A stretch of DNA of 64,000 nucleotides, from assembly GCA_963850415.1 (NCBI GenBank), contig CAWKLE010000002.1, positions 620,001 through 684,000 of the forward strand, read 5' to 3'. The number at the start of each line of letters is the position of its first letter. Position 1 is the first letter of the stretch. This document shows positions 1 through 8,525 of the stretch, piece by piece. The DNA is from VAXT01 sp963850415. Lineage in GTDB: Bacteria; Actinomycetota; Thermoleophilia; Gaiellales; Gaiellaceae. The notes beneath the pieces are model-generated. The model saw nothing but the letters and a program-made list of their open reading frames with translations. It was not told where the DNA came from and made no database searches. The position numbers and the translations under genes are program-made.

Positions 1-593
1 TCGAGATCGCGATCGTCGTCGGCGCCGGGAACATCTACCGCGGGATGTCCGCCGCGGCCGAGGGCATGGACCGCGCAACCGCGGACTACGCCGGGATGCT
101 CGCGACGCTCCTCAACGCGCTCGCCCTCCAGGACGTGCTCGAGCGGCTCGGCGCGAACACGCGCATCCTGTCCGCGATCGGCGTGGCCGAAGTGGCCGAG
201 CCGTACATCCGGCGCCGTGGCATCCGCCACCTCGAGAAGGGGCGCATCGTGATCTTCGCCGCCGGCACTGGGAACCCGTTCTTCACGACGGACACGGCGG
301 CGGCCCTGCGCGCGCTCGAGATCGGCGCCGACACGATCCTGATGGCCAAGCACGGCGTCGACGGCGTCTACGACGCAGATCCGCACGTCGACCCGACGGC
401 TGAGCTCCTGCCCGAGCTCACGCACCTGGAGGCGATCGAGCGCGGCCTCGAGGTGATGGACGTGACCGCACTCTCGCTGTGCATGGAGAACAAGCTCCCG
501 ATCCACGTCTTCGGGCTTGTCGACGGGAACATCAAGCGCGTGCTCACAGGTGCGAAGGTCGGCACAATCATCCGCACCCCCGGGAAGGAGTAG
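1..593 (+). CDS. pyrH: UMP kinase, 5' end missing
   Basis: UMP kinase of the amino acid kinase family. It phosphorylates UMP to UDP in the cytoplasm for pyrimidine nucleotide supply. The reading frame is open from base 3 at the window edge, so the true start lies upstream. The first visible residues form the glycine-rich GAGNIYRG nucleotide-binding loop, followed by the conserved AAGTGNPFFTTD segment, the KHGVDGVYDADP segment and a C-terminal GTII ending typical of PyrH. It is followed at 7 nt by frr, the usual pyrH-frr order next to tsf/rpsB. Identity is confident; only the first 60 or so residues are outside the window. Confidence 0.96.
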   Translation, partial: EIAIVVGAGNIYRGMSAAAEGMDRATADYAGMLATLLNALALQDVLERLGANTRILSAIGVAEVAEPYIRRRGIRHLEKGRIVIFAAGTGNPFFTTDTAAALRALEIGADTILMAKHGVDGVYDADPHVDPTAELLPELTHLEAIERGLEVMDVTALSLCMENKLPIHVFGLVDGNIKRVLTGAKVGTIIRTPGKE

Positions 594-600
594 GACCCAC

Positions 601-1164
601 GTGAACGGCATCGACGATCTCGTGCAGGACGCCGAGCGGCGCATGGACAAGTCCGTGGAGTCGACCCAGGTCGAGTTCAACACCGTCCGCACGGGCCGTG
701 CGTCGGCCGCGCTGCTCGACCGGATCGGCGTCGACTACTACGGTCAGCAGACGCCGCTCAAGCAGCTCGCGACGATCAACGTCCCCGAGCCGCGCATGCT
801 GACCGTGCAGCCGTTCGACCCCAGCTCGATCAAGGAGATCGAGCGTGCGATCCAGGAGTCCGAGCTCGGCCTGACGCCGTCGAACGACGGCAAGGTGATC
901 CGCCTGCCGATTCCGCAGCTGACCGAGGAGCGGCGCCAGGAGCTCGTCAAGATCGTCCGCCAGATCGCGGAAGATGGAAGGATCGCCGTCCGCAACGTGC
1001 GCCGTGACGCCGACAAGCACCTGAAGGAGCTGAAGACGAAGGGCGAGGTCGGCGAGGACGACGAGCGCCGCGCGGAGGAGCGCGTGCAGAAGCTCACCGA
1101 CGACCACACGAGCCGGATCGACGACCTCCTGAAGCGCAAGGAAGCCGAGATCACCGAGGTCTGA
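601..1164 (+). CDS. frr: Ribosome recycling factor
   Basis: Ribosome recycling factor of 187 aa, the usual family length. With EF-G it splits post-termination ribosomes. The GTG start at 601 is chosen because an AAGGAG Shine-Dalgarno lies about 10 nt upstream, inside the end of pyrH, and because the protein then begins at the standard helix of domain I. Visible family features are the NTVRTGRAS segment, the domain II YYGQQTPLKQLA segment, and the LPIPQLTEERR hinge leading into the charged C-terminal helix. A longer open frame from 517 would only read through the end of pyrH and is rejected. Confidence 0.97.
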   Translation: MNGIDDLVQDAERRMDKSVESTQVEFNTVRTGRASAALLDRIGVDYYGQQTPLKQLATINVPEPRMLTVQPFDPSSIKEIERAIQESELGLTPSNDGKVIRLPIPQLTEERRQELVKIVRQIAEDGRIAVRNVRRDADKHLKELKTKGEVGEDDERRAEERVQKLTDDHTSRIDDLLKRKEAEITEV

Positions 1165-1166
1165 CA

Positions 1167-1904
1167 CTGCTCGAGCGGATCCGCGGCGCTCTTCGTCGCC
1201 GGCCAGAGGTCTCGCCGGGCGAAGTTCCGCGTTCCGTCGCGATCATCCTGGACGGGAACGGCCGCTGGGCGGAGGCACGCGGGTTGCCGGTGGAGGCAGG
1301 GCACCGCGAGGGAACGCGGGCGCTCCGCCGGACCGTCGAGGCGGCGATCGACCTCGGCATCGAGTCGCTCACGGTGTACGCGTTCTCGACCGAGAACTGG
1401 TTGCGCCCACCGCCGGAGGTGGACTCGCTGATGGAGATCTTCCACGAGACGATCGACCGCGAGCTGCCGGATCTGGCGGCGCAGGGCGTGCGTACGCGCT
1501 TCATCGGGCGCCGCGATCGCGCGCCGGAGTCGCTCCAGGAGAGGATGGCGGCGCTGGAGCTCGAGACGGCGGGCCGCGACGTGCTCCAGCTGTGGATCGC
1601 GTTCGACTACGGGGGACGGGCCGAGCTAGCGGATGCGGCCCGCGCGATGATCCAGGCGGGCCTGCGCGCAGAAGAGGTCGACGAGGACGTGTTCGCTGTT
1701 TACTTGTACGCCCCGGACATGCTCGATCCCGATCTGGTGATCAGGACCTCCGGGGAGTTGCGGATGTCCAACTTCCTGCTCTGGCAGCTCGCGTACTCGG
1801 AGTTCTTCTTCGTGGACACACTCTGGCCCGACTTCGGCGAGAAGGAGCTGCGGCAGGCGGTGGTCGCGTACGCGGGCAGGCAGCGACGGTTCGGCCGGCG
1901 ATGA
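1167..1904 (+). CDS. uppS: Isoprenyl (undecaprenyl) diphosphate synthase, unusual start
   Basis: cis-Prenyltransferase that condenses isopentenyl diphosphate into the long-chain lipid carrier for peptidoglycan. The catalytic DGNGRW motif, FSTENW and the C-terminal RTSGELRMSNFLLWQ segment are all present. No ATG, GTG or TTG lies in frame between the frr stop (1164) and the DGNGRW motif; the first standard codon, TTG at 1284, is downstream of the catalytic Asp at 1251. I therefore place the start at CTG 1167, with a GAGG about 8 nt upstream, which gives 245 aa, a normal length. CTG 1161 is an alternative. The gene ends in an ATGA overlap with cdsA. The product is sure and the start is inferred. 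Confidence 0.9.
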   Translation: MLERIRGALRRRPEVSPGEVPRSVAIILDGNGRWAEARGLPVEAGHREGTRALRRTVEAAIDLGIESLTVYAFSTENWLRPPPEVDSLMEIFHETIDRELPDLAAQGVRTRFIGRRDRAPESLQERMAALELETAGRDVLQLWIAFDYGGRAELADAARAMIQAGLRAEEVDEDVFAVYLYAPDMLDPDLVIRTSGELRMSNFLLWQLAYSEFFFVDTLWPDFGEKELRQAVVAYAGRQRRFGRR

Positions 1905-2683
1905 GCTCGTTCTGGTCGCGGATCCTGATCTCGGCCGCTGGGATCCCGCTCGTCCTGTGGCTGATGTACCTGGGCGGCTGGCCGCTGTTCGGGCTCGCCC
2001 TCGTCGCCACGCTGATCGCGCTCCACGAGCTGTACTGGATGACGCGGACGCTGCGCCCGGTCGTCCTCGCCGGGTATCTCGGCGCGATCGCCACCTTGCT
2101 CGGAGCCGAGCTCGGCGGCACGAACTGGGCCTTGGGCGGCGTGTTCGCGGCGCTCGCGCTCGCCTTCGCCTTGAAGGGCGCCGCCGGGGCGTCGTCGGTC
2201 GGGGTGACGGTGCTCGGCGTGGGGTGGATCGGGCTCGGCTTCGCCTACGCGCTCCTGCTGCGGGACATCGACGAGCACGGCGTGCTCGCGCTGTACACGG
2301 TCGTGCTCGCGGTCTGGGCTGGAGACGCGGCCGCCTACTTCTTCGGTCTCCTCTTCGGCCGCCACAAGCTCGCGCCGACGGTCTCGCCGGGCAAGACGTG
2401 GGAGGGGCTCGTCGCCGGCACCGTGGCGACGATCGCCGTCACGTTCGTCGCGCTCTACAAGCAGAACTTCCTCTCGATCCCGGAATCGCTCGTTCTCGGC
2501 CTGGCAATTGCGATCGCTGCGCCGCTCGGCGACCTGTTCGAGTCCGCCCTCAAGCGCGACGCGGACGTGAAGGATTCGGGACGGTTGCTCGCAGGCCACG
2601 GCGGGGTGCTGGACCGGATCGATGCGCTCCTCTTCGCCTGGGTAGCGGCGTACTACGTGGTGGCGGCCGTCGGGCAGCTCTGA
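1901..2683 (+). CDS. cdsA: Phosphatidate cytidylyltransferase
   Basis: Integral membrane CDP-diacylglycerol synthase of 260 aa; it makes CDP-diacylglycerol from phosphatidate and CTP for phospholipid synthesis. Multiple hydrophobic segments span the first 200 residues. The C-terminal signature around residues 207-240 (SPGKTWEG, then GDLFESALKR, KDSGRLLAGHGG and LDRID) matches the CDS family pattern. The ATG at 1901 overlaps the uppS stop as ATGA, indicating translational coupling. It precedes dxr, completing the common frr-uppS-cdsA-dxr-rseP order. Confidence 0.95.
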   Translation: MSSFWSRILISAAGIPLVLWLMYLGGWPLFGLALVATLIALHELYWMTRTLRPVVLAGYLGAIATLLGAELGGTNWALGGVFAALALAFALKGAAGASSVGVTVLGVGWIGLGFAYALLLRDIDEHGVLALYTVVLAVWAGDAAAYFFGLLFGRHKLAPTVSPGKTWEGLVAGTVATIAVTFVALYKQNFLSIPESLVLGLAIAIAAPLGDLFESALKRDADVKDSGRLLAGHGGVLDRIDALLFAWVAAYYVVAAVGQL

Positions 2684-2689
2684 GGTACC

Positions 2690-2695
2690 TACACT
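2690..2695 (+). promoter_or_regulatory. Putative leaderless -10 (TACACT) for dxr
   Basis: TACACT ends 7 nt before the dxr ATG and no Shine-Dalgarno is visible, so transcription would start at or next to the start codon. No convincing -35 is seen. Confidence 0.45.
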
Positions 2696-2702
2696 TCGGT
2701 CG

Positions 2703-3785
2703 ATGAAGCGAGTTGCGGTACTCGGCGCCACGGGGTCGATCGGGCGTCAGGCGATAGAGATCATCGACGCGAACGACGAGCTCGACGTGTGCGCGCTCGC
2801 GTCGGGCTCGAGCGAGCTCGAGGGGCTGGCCGCCGAACGCGGGGTGCGGCACGTCCAGGTGGGCGGCGATCTCACGTCGCTGCTCGATCTGGCCGAGCCG
2901 GACATCGTCCTGAACGCCGTCGTCGGCTTCGCGGGCCTTCCAGCGACGCTCTGGGCGCTCGAGCGTGGCGTCACGCTCGCGCTCGCGAACAAGGAGAGCC
3001 TCGTCGCAGCGGGCGAGCTCGCACTCGGCGCACGGGAGCGGGGCGGAGGGCTTCTGCTCCCGGTCGACAGCGAGCACTCCGCGGTCTTCCAGTGCCTGGA
3101 GGGGCGCGACCTGGAGTCGGTCGACTCGATCGTCCTCACGGCGTCGGGCGGCCCGTTCCGCGGCCGGGCGCGCGACGAGCTGGCGAACGTGACCCGCGCC
3201 GACGCGCTCGCGCACCCCACGTGGCGCATGGGCCCGAAGATCACCGTCGACTCGGCCACGCTCGCGAACAAGGGGCTCGAGCTGATCGAGGCGCACTTCC
3301 TGTTCGGGCTCCCGTACGAGCGGATCGAGGTCGTCGTCCATCCGACCTCGGTCGTCCACGCGATCGTGCGCTTCCGCGACGGCGCCTCGCTCGCGCATCT
3401 CGGGTACCCGGACATGCGCGTTCCGATCTCGTACGCGCTCACCTATCCCGAGCGCGCGGCAACGCCGGTCGACGGGCTCGACTTCGCGGACGGGCTCACC
3501 CTCCAGTTCGAGGCCCCGGATGTCGAGACCTTCCCCATGCTCGCCCTCGCACGCCGGGCCGGAGAGTCCGGCGGGACCCATCCCTGCGCCTACAACGCGG
3601 CGAACGAGGTCGCCGTGGCCGCGTTCCTGGCCGGCCGCCTGCCGTTCCTGGGGATCGCGGGCGTGGTCGAGGAAGTCCTCACCGCGGTCGACGGTTCGCC
3701 GGCAGGAGCCCTCGAGGAGCTCGTCGAGGCGGACGGCGAAGCGCGTCGCCTCGCGGAAGAAGCCGTCGGAGCGCCGGTGCCGTGA
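2703..3785 (+). CDS. dxr: 1-deoxy-D-xylulose 5-phosphate reductoisomerase
   Basis: First committed enzyme of the MEP isoprenoid pathway; it converts DXP to MEP with NADPH and a divalent metal. The protein has 360 aa, slightly shorter than the E. coli enzyme. Visible features: the GATGSIG Rossmann loop at residues 8-14, LANKESLVAAG, the metal-binding PVDSEHSAVFQ segment near residues 119-129, ASGGPFRG, and the WRMGPKITVDSATL and NKGLELIEAH segments. It works in the same pathway as ispG two genes downstream, and its stop overlaps the rseP start (GTGA). Confidence 0.97.
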   Translation: MKRVAVLGATGSIGRQAIEIIDANDELDVCALASGSSELEGLAAERGVRHVQVGGDLTSLLDLAEPDIVLNAVVGFAGLPATLWALERGVTLALANKESLVAAGELALGARERGGGLLLPVDSEHSAVFQCLEGRDLESVDSIVLTASGGPFRGRARDELANVTRADALAHPTWRMGPKITVDSATLANKGLELIEAHFLFGLPYERIEVVVHPTSVVHAIVRFRDGASLAHLGYPDMRVPISYALTYPERAATPVDGLDFADGLTLQFEAPDVETFPMLALARRAGESGGTHPCAYNAANEVAVAAFLAGRLPFLGIAGVVEEVLTAVDGSPAGALEELVEADGEARRLAEEAVGAPVP

Positions 3786-4990
3786 ACATCTTCATCGCGA
3801 TCGTCGGCCTCAGTCTGCTCGTGCTCGTCCATGAGGCGGGCCACTTCTTCACCGCGCGGGCGGTCGGCATGAGCCCCCGGCGGTTCTACATCGGCTTCCC
3901 GCCGGCGATCGTCCGCGTCAAGCGAAAGGGGATCGAGTACGGGGTCGGGGCGATCCCGCTCGGCGGCTACGTGAAGATCCCGGGGATGCACAGGCCCGCG
4001 CCGTCGGACCTGAGCACCTTCTTCGGGCCCGCGCTCGAAGAGGCGCCGCAGCTGGTGGCGCCGATCGACCGGGTCAAGCGCAAGCTCGACGAGGGCGACA
4101 TGGAAAGCGCGCGCGTCCAGCTCCCGGCGCTCGCCGAAGCGCTCCAACACGTCGACGTCAGCCGGATGGCGCGGCGCAGCGCGGACAAGGGGCTGAACGA
4201 GCTCGCAGACGGTCTCGGCGTCGACGCGTACTGGCGCCAGCGGACCTGGAAGAAGGTGCTGGTCATCTTCGCGGGCCCGGGGACGAACCTGCTCTTCGCG
4301 ATCATCCTCTTCGCGACGCTCTTCGTGGTCGGTAGCGGCGGCTACCGGCTCGGCTTCTCGATGGAGACGAAGGCGCCGATCGTGCACGACGTGCGGGCGG
4401 ACCATCCTGCCGCGCAGATCGGCCTCGCCCCCGGCGACCGGATCCTGAGGATCAACGGCCAGAAGGTCCAGGACGTGTCGCAGGTCCCGGACCTGATCCA
4501 GCAGTCGAAGGGCGGCCCGGTCACGCTCATCATCCACCGCAAGGGCAGCGCCGGCCCAATCATTCTCCGGCCCGTCCGGCCCCGCAGGGAGCCGCGTCTC
4601 TCGGCCCCGCAGGCGACCTGGCAGTCCGTGAAGCTGACCGGAGTGATCACGAAGGAGATCGGGGCCTCGCTGTCGCGGCTCGTGCGCGGCAACCGGAAGG
4701 AGGTCTCGAGCCCGGTCGGCATCGTCGAGGGCTCCTCGGAGGCGCTCGCACAGGGCGCGCAGACGTACCTCTGGGTGCTCGGCCTCCTCAGCCTGTCGCT
4801 CGCGCTGCTCAACCTGCTCCCGTTCCTGCCGCTCGACGGCGGGCACATCGTCTTCTCGCTGATCGAGGGCATCCGCGGGCGTGCTGTGGGTCGTGAGGTC
4901 TACGAGCGCGCATCCGCGATCGGGATCGCGGTCGTGCTCCTGCTCTTCTTCATCGGGCTCTCGAACGACATCGGCAACCTCGGAAACTGA
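3782..4990 (+). CDS. rseP: Site-2 intramembrane metalloprotease (RseP/M50 family)
   Basis: Zinc-dependent intramembrane protease of the RseP/Rip1 type, which cleaves membrane-bound anti-sigma factors and remnant signal peptides. It has 402 aa from a GTG at 3782 that overlaps the dxr stop. The HEAGH zinc motif is at residues 17-21, followed by a GGYVKI segment, a central PDZ domain around residues 200-270 (APGDRILRINGQKV), and the second metal motif LPLDGGH near residue 354, with transmembrane helices flanking both motifs. The position between dxr and ispG is conserved in Actinobacteria. Its substrate cannot be told from the sequence. Confidence 0.95.
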   Translation: MNIFIAIVGLSLLVLVHEAGHFFTARAVGMSPRRFYIGFPPAIVRVKRKGIEYGVGAIPLGGYVKIPGMHRPAPSDLSTFFGPALEEAPQLVAPIDRVKRKLDEGDMESARVQLPALAEALQHVDVSRMARRSADKGLNELADGLGVDAYWRQRTWKKVLVIFAGPGTNLLFAIILFATLFVVGSGGYRLGFSMETKAPIVHDVRADHPAAQIGLAPGDRILRINGQKVQDVSQVPDLIQQSKGGPVTLIIHRKGSAGPIILRPVRPRREPRLSAPQATWQSVKLTGVITKEIGASLSRLVRGNRKEVSSPVGIVEGSSEALAQGAQTYLWVLGLLSLSLALLNLLPFLPLDGGHIVFSLIEGIRGRAVGREVYERASAIGIAVVLLLFFIGLSNDIGNLGN

Positions 4991-6123
4991 TGGCGAGCGA
5001 ACGCTCGATCAGGGTCGGCAACGTGACGATCGGCGGCGGGGCGCCCGTCGTCGTGCAGTCGATGACTCTGACGCCCACGCACGACGTCCCCGCGACGACC
5101 GCTCAGATCGCGGCGCTCGCCTCGGCCGGCTGCGAGGTCGTTCGCTGCGCGGTCCCGAAGATCGAGGACGCGGACGCACTCAGGACGATCGTGCGCCTGT
5201 CCCCGATCCCGGTCATCGCGGACATCCACTTCAACGCGAGCCTCGCGCTGCGGGCTATCGACGCGGGAGTGGCGGCCGTCCGGATCAACCCCGGGAACAT
5301 CGGTGGGCCGGACCGGGTCGAGCAGGTCGTGAACGCCGCGCGCGCAGCGGGCATCCCGATGCGCATCGGCGCCAACTCCGGCTCGCTGCCCAAGCACCTG
5401 CACGAGCTCGCGCAGCAAGACCAGGCCGAGGCGCTCGTCGCCGCGGCGCTCGAGGAGGTGCACCTGCTCGAGCGGCTCGAGTACTACGACTTCAAGATCT
5501 CGGTCAAGTCGACCCACGTGCCGACGATGATCCGTGCCTACCGGATGCTCTCCGAGCGAGTCCCATACCCACTCCATCTGGGCGTGACCGAGGCCGGGAC
5601 GACGTTCGCGGGCTCGATCAAGAGCGCAGTCGGGATCGGCGCGCTCCTGGCCGACGGCATCGGCGACACCCTGCGCGTCTCGCTGACCGCCGATCCCGTC
5701 AAGGAGATCGACGTCGCCTGGGAGATCCTGAAGGCACTCGGCCTGCGCGAGCGCGGTCCGGTGATGATCGCGTGCCCCTCGTGCGGACGTGACAACGTCG
5801 GCGTCGAGAATCTCGCGGTCGAGGTCGAGGGGCGCCTCAAGGACTACCCGCAGGCGTTCGAGGTGGCGGTCATGGGCTGCGCCGTCAACGGCCCCGGCGA
5901 GGCCGGCGATGCCGACTTCGGGATCGCGGGCGGCCGGGACGTGGGCCACATCTACGCCCACGGCCGAGTGCTGAAGAAGGTCTCGTCCGAGGTCCTCGTC
6001 GACGAGCTCTTCCGCGAGATCGACACGTGGATCGAGGCCGGGATGCGCCGGCCGAAGCGGCTGAAGATGGCGAAGCCGGCGGCGCTGGCCATGGCCGAGG
6101 CCTCCGAAATTCCCCTCGACTAG
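4990..6123 (+). CDS. ispG: (E)-4-hydroxy-3-methylbut-2-enyl-diphosphate synthase
   Basis: Iron-sulfur enzyme of the MEP pathway (GcpE) that reductively converts MEcPP to HMBPP. It has 377 aa and starts at an ATG overlapping the rseP stop (TGATG). The TIM-barrel domain carries VQSMTLTPTHD and RINPGNIG. The C-terminal 4Fe-4S domain carries the ligand cysteines in IACPSCGR (near residues 261-264) and MGCAVNGPGE (near residue 296). Dxr and UppS in the same operon place it in isoprenoid supply. Its TAG stop forms the first bases of the putative proS promoter hexamer. Confidence 0.97.
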   Translation: MASERSIRVGNVTIGGGAPVVVQSMTLTPTHDVPATTAQIAALASAGCEVVRCAVPKIEDADALRTIVRLSPIPVIADIHFNASLALRAIDAGVAAVRINPGNIGGPDRVEQVVNAARAAGIPMRIGANSGSLPKHLHELAQQDQAEALVAAALEEVHLLERLEYYDFKISVKSTHVPTMIRAYRMLSERVPYPLHLGVTEAGTTFAGSIKSAVGIGALLADGIGDTLRVSLTADPVKEIDVAWEILKALGLRERGPVMIACPSCGRDNVGVENLAVEVEGRLKDYPQAFEVAVMGCAVNGPGEAGDADFGIAGGRDVGHIYAHGRVLKKVSSEVLVDELFREIDTWIEAGMRRPKRLKMAKPAALAMAEASEIPLD

Positions 6124-6126
6124 GGT
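6121..6126 (+). promoter_or_regulatory. Putative leaderless -10 (TAGGGT) for proS
   Basis: TAGGGT lies exactly 6 nt before the proS ATG and its first three bases are the ispG stop codon. There is no Shine-Dalgarno ahead of proS. Confidence 0.45.
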
Positions 6127-6132
6127 TCGAGC

Positions 6133-7803
6133 ATGATCCGGCGAGCGTCCCAGCTCTTCCTGCCGACCCTGCGCGAGGCCCCGGCCGAGGCGGAGGCGAT
6201 CAGCCACAAGCTGCTCGTCCGCGGCGCCTTCATCCGCCAGGTCAGCGCGGGCGTCTGGACCTTCCTGCCGCTCGGCTGGCGCGTCCACGAGAAGGTGGTC
6301 GGGATCATCCGCGAGGAGATGGACGCGATCGGAGCGCAGGAGCTCCTCATGCCCGTCCTGACCCCGTCCGAGCTCTGGAAGGCGACCGGGCGCTACGACA
6401 TCCCCGAGGTGTTCAAGCTGCGCGACCGCAACGACCGGGAGTTCGTCCTCCCGATGACGCACGAGGAGACGATCACCTTCCACGCGCGCGAGATCCAGTC
6501 GTACCGCGACCTGCCGCACATGCTCTACCACTTCCAGACGAAGGAGCGCGACGAGCCGCGGCCGCGCGCCGGCCTGATCCGCGTCCGCGAGTTCATCATG
6601 AAGGACTCGTACTCGTTCGACCGCGACGCGGAGGGGCTCGAGAAGAGCTTCCAGCTGCACAAGGGGGCGTACGACCGGATCTTCGAGCGCTGCGGCCTCG
6701 AGGTCTATCCCGTCCAGGCCGAGTCGGGAATGATGGGCGGGAGCGCGAGCATGGACTACCTCGCGCCTGCGGCCGCCGGCGAGAACACGCTCGTCACCTG
6801 CGAGCGCGGCGACTACGCGGCCGACCTGGAGATCGCGCGTGGGATTCCGCGCGCTCCCGAGTTCCCGGCCGCGCTGGAGGCGCCCGAGGACATCGAGACG
6901 CCCGGCGCGACGACGATCGAGGACCTGGCGACGATGCTCGGGATCGACGACGCGGCGACGTCGAAGGCGATGCCCGTCGTCGCAGACGGGCGCGTCGTCC
7001 TCGCCCTCGTGCGCGGCGACGATCGGCTGGACGAGGTGAAGATGGTCGACGCGCTCGGTCAGGCGGTCCGGCCGGCGACCGAAGACGAGATCCGCGAGAC
7101 GTTCGGTGCGGATCCGGGCTCGATCGGGCCTGTCGGGGTCGCCGTCGAGGTCGTAGCCGACGAGGCGCTGCGGGATGGCCAGTTCGTTGCGGGCGCGAAT
7201 CGCACAGGCCACCATCTGCGCGGCGTGCAGGCGGGACGGGACTTCGAGGCGCGCTTCGCGAACATCCGCGAAGTGCGCGAGGGGGACACGTGCCCGAAGT
7301 GCGGCGGGAAGCTGAGCCTCCAGACCGCGATCGAGGTGGGCCACATCTTCAAGCTCGAGACGCGCTACACCGAGCCGCTCGAGGCGACCTTCCTCGACGA
7401 GGACGGCAAGGAGAAGCTGCTGATCATGGGCAGCTACGGGATCGGCCCCGCGCGCACGATGGCGGCGATCGTCGAGCAGCACCACGACGAGCAGGGGATC
7501 CAATGGCCGCGATCCGTCGCGCCGTACGACGTCCATGTCGTCGCGCTGCCGGGGCTCGAGGAGCGCGCTGCAGAGGTCGCCGCGAAGCTCGACGAGGCCG
7601 GCGACGCCGTGCTCCTGGACGACCGCGATCAGCGGGCCGGCGAGAAGTTCGCGGACGCCGACCTGATCGGCCTGCCGGTGCGGGTCACGGTGGGCAAGAA
7701 GACGCTCGAGGACGGCGCCGTCGACGTCCGCTCGCGGGAAACGGGCGAGGAACGGAGAGTCGCGATCGAAGATCTCGGTAGCCTGCGCGCTGATGGCTCG
7801 TAG
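6133..7803 (+). CDS. proS: Prolyl-tRNA synthetase, bacterial type with editing insertion
   Basis: Class II aminoacyl-tRNA synthetase charging tRNA-Pro, 556 aa, the bacterial form. Motif 1 and motif 2 regions (LPMTHEETIT, then RDEPRPRAGLIRVREFIMKD) lie in the first 160 residues. A YbaK-like cis-editing insertion occupies roughly residues 220-390, and the second half of the catalytic core (GSYGIGPARTMAAI) is followed by an anticodon-binding domain. The window also encodes tRNA-Pro(GGG). It probably starts a leaderless transcript; its 3' end overlaps the XRE gene by 11 nt. Confidence 0.97.
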   Translation: MIRRASQLFLPTLREAPAEAEAISHKLLVRGAFIRQVSAGVWTFLPLGWRVHEKVVGIIREEMDAIGAQELLMPVLTPSELWKATGRYDIPEVFKLRDRNDREFVLPMTHEETITFHAREIQSYRDLPHMLYHFQTKERDEPRPRAGLIRVREFIMKDSYSFDRDAEGLEKSFQLHKGAYDRIFERCGLEVYPVQAESGMMGGSASMDYLAPAAAGENTLVTCERGDYAADLEIARGIPRAPEFPAALEAPEDIETPGATTIEDLATMLGIDDAATSKAMPVVADGRVVLALVRGDDRLDEVKMVDALGQAVRPATEDEIRETFGADPGSIGPVGVAVEVVADEALRDGQFVAGANRTGHHLRGVQAGRDFEARFANIREVREGDTCPKCGGKLSLQTAIEVGHIFKLETRYTEPLEATFLDEDGKEKLLIMGSYGIGPARTMAAIVEQHHDEQGIQWPRSVAPYDVHVVALPGLEERAAEVAAKLDEAGDAVLLDDRDQRAGEKFADADLIGLPVRVTVGKKTLEDGAVDVRSRETGEERRVAIEDLGSLRADGS

Positions 7804-8098
7804 GCGCCGTTTCAGCGACGACCCGTTCGGCGAGACCCTCGAGCGGCTGATGACCGAGAACGGCGTCACGTATCGCGGGCTGGCCGCGAAGACGAAGCTC
7901 TCCGCCGGCTACCTGAACCACCTCGTGCACGGAAACCGCCCGGTGCCGTCGAACGAGATCGTCCGCTCGCTGGCCGGAGCGCTCGACATCGAGCCGGAGC
8001 ACTTCCGCGAGTACCGGATCCGCGTGATCACGGAGCGGCTCGAGGAGATGCCCGCGCTGATCGACCGGCTCTACAAGCGGCTTGCCGAAAAGAACTAG
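7793..8098 (+). CDS. XRE-family helix-turn-helix protein
   Basis: Small DNA-binding protein of 101 aa. An N-terminal XRE/Cro-type helix-turn-helix occupies residues 10-70 (YRGLAAKTKLSAGYLNHLVHG, then PSNEIVRSLAGALDIEPEHF), and a short charged helix follows. There is no effector domain. The ATG at 7793 overlaps the end of proS; a TAGCCT hexamer 8 nt upstream could also drive it. It converges with the ferritin-like gene, the two stops being 3 nt apart within an inverted repeat (ACTAGG-C-CCTAGT). Its target is unknown. Confidence 0.85.
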   Translation: MARRRRFSDDPFGETLERLMTENGVTYRGLAAKTKLSAGYLNHLVHGNRPVPSNEIVRSLAGALDIEPEHFREYRIRVITERLEEMPALIDRLYKRLAEKN

Positions 8099-8101
8099 GC
8101 C

Positions 8102-8419
8102 CTAGTCTTCGACCGCGTCTTCGGCCTGCTCGGCGAGGTCGACGATGTCGCCTTCCTTGAAGAGGATCTTCTGGAGCGCCACGCGCCACTTCTCCTTGCG
8201 GCGTGCGAGGAACTCGAGGTCCATCGAGAAGTGGAGGAACTCCTCCCGCTGAGCATGCTCCATAATCCGGCGGGCCTGCTCGTCGGTCTCGACCGCCATG
8301 CGCTGCTCGTACCAGCCGATCGCCTCGGCCTCCTCCTGGAGGGAGGCGATCACGCGGGCGAACGAGCGCGCCTCGTCGCCGAGCTCTTCGGGCGGCTCGT
8401 GGTACTGGTCTGTCGGCAT
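8102..8419 (-). CDS. Encapsulated-ferritin-like (EncFtn) protein
   Basis: 105-aa helical protein resembling the encapsulated ferritin family, in which dimers form a ferroxidase site between subunits. The helix-1 signature EEAEAIGWYEQR and helix-2 signature REEFLHFSMDLEFLARR contain the Glu and Glu-x-x-His metal ligands in the EncFtn arrangement. Unlike most encapsulin cargo versions, the C-terminus (residues 86-105) is a short acidic helix with no recognisable targeting peptide, and no encapsulin shell gene lies in the window. It could act alone in iron oxidation or be loaded in trans. A TAGATT hexamer 6 nt before the ATG suggests a leaderless mRNA. Confidence 0.75.
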   Translation of the reverse strand: MPTDQYHEPPEELGDEARSFARVIASLQEEAEAIGWYEQRMAVETDEQARRIMEHAQREEFLHFSMDLEFLARRKEKWRVALQKILFKEGDIVDLAEQAEDAVED

Positions 8420-8425
8420 CGCGCT

Positions 8426-8431
8426 AATCTA
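8426..8431 (-). promoter_or_regulatory. Putative leaderless -10 (TAGATT) for the EncFtn-like gene
   Basis: On the minus strand TAGATT is followed by 6 nt and then the ATG at 8419. No Shine-Dalgarno is visible and the -35 region is weak. Confidence 0.45.
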
Positions 8432-8525
8432 GTCGCCCACGAGGCGTGGTGCAGAAAGTGCCTATTTGCAGCAAAAAGCTGTAACCTGAGGGTGTGGCGC
8501 CACAGGAAGAGCAGCGGGTCGCGCG

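Noticed and set aside
4900..7869. 989-aa open frame on the minus strand
   Set aside because: It is the antisense shadow of ispG and proS in high-GC DNA; Arg/Asp/Val-rich with no domain. Similar long shadows opposite rseP, manC-like, recA, ftsK and others were discarded.
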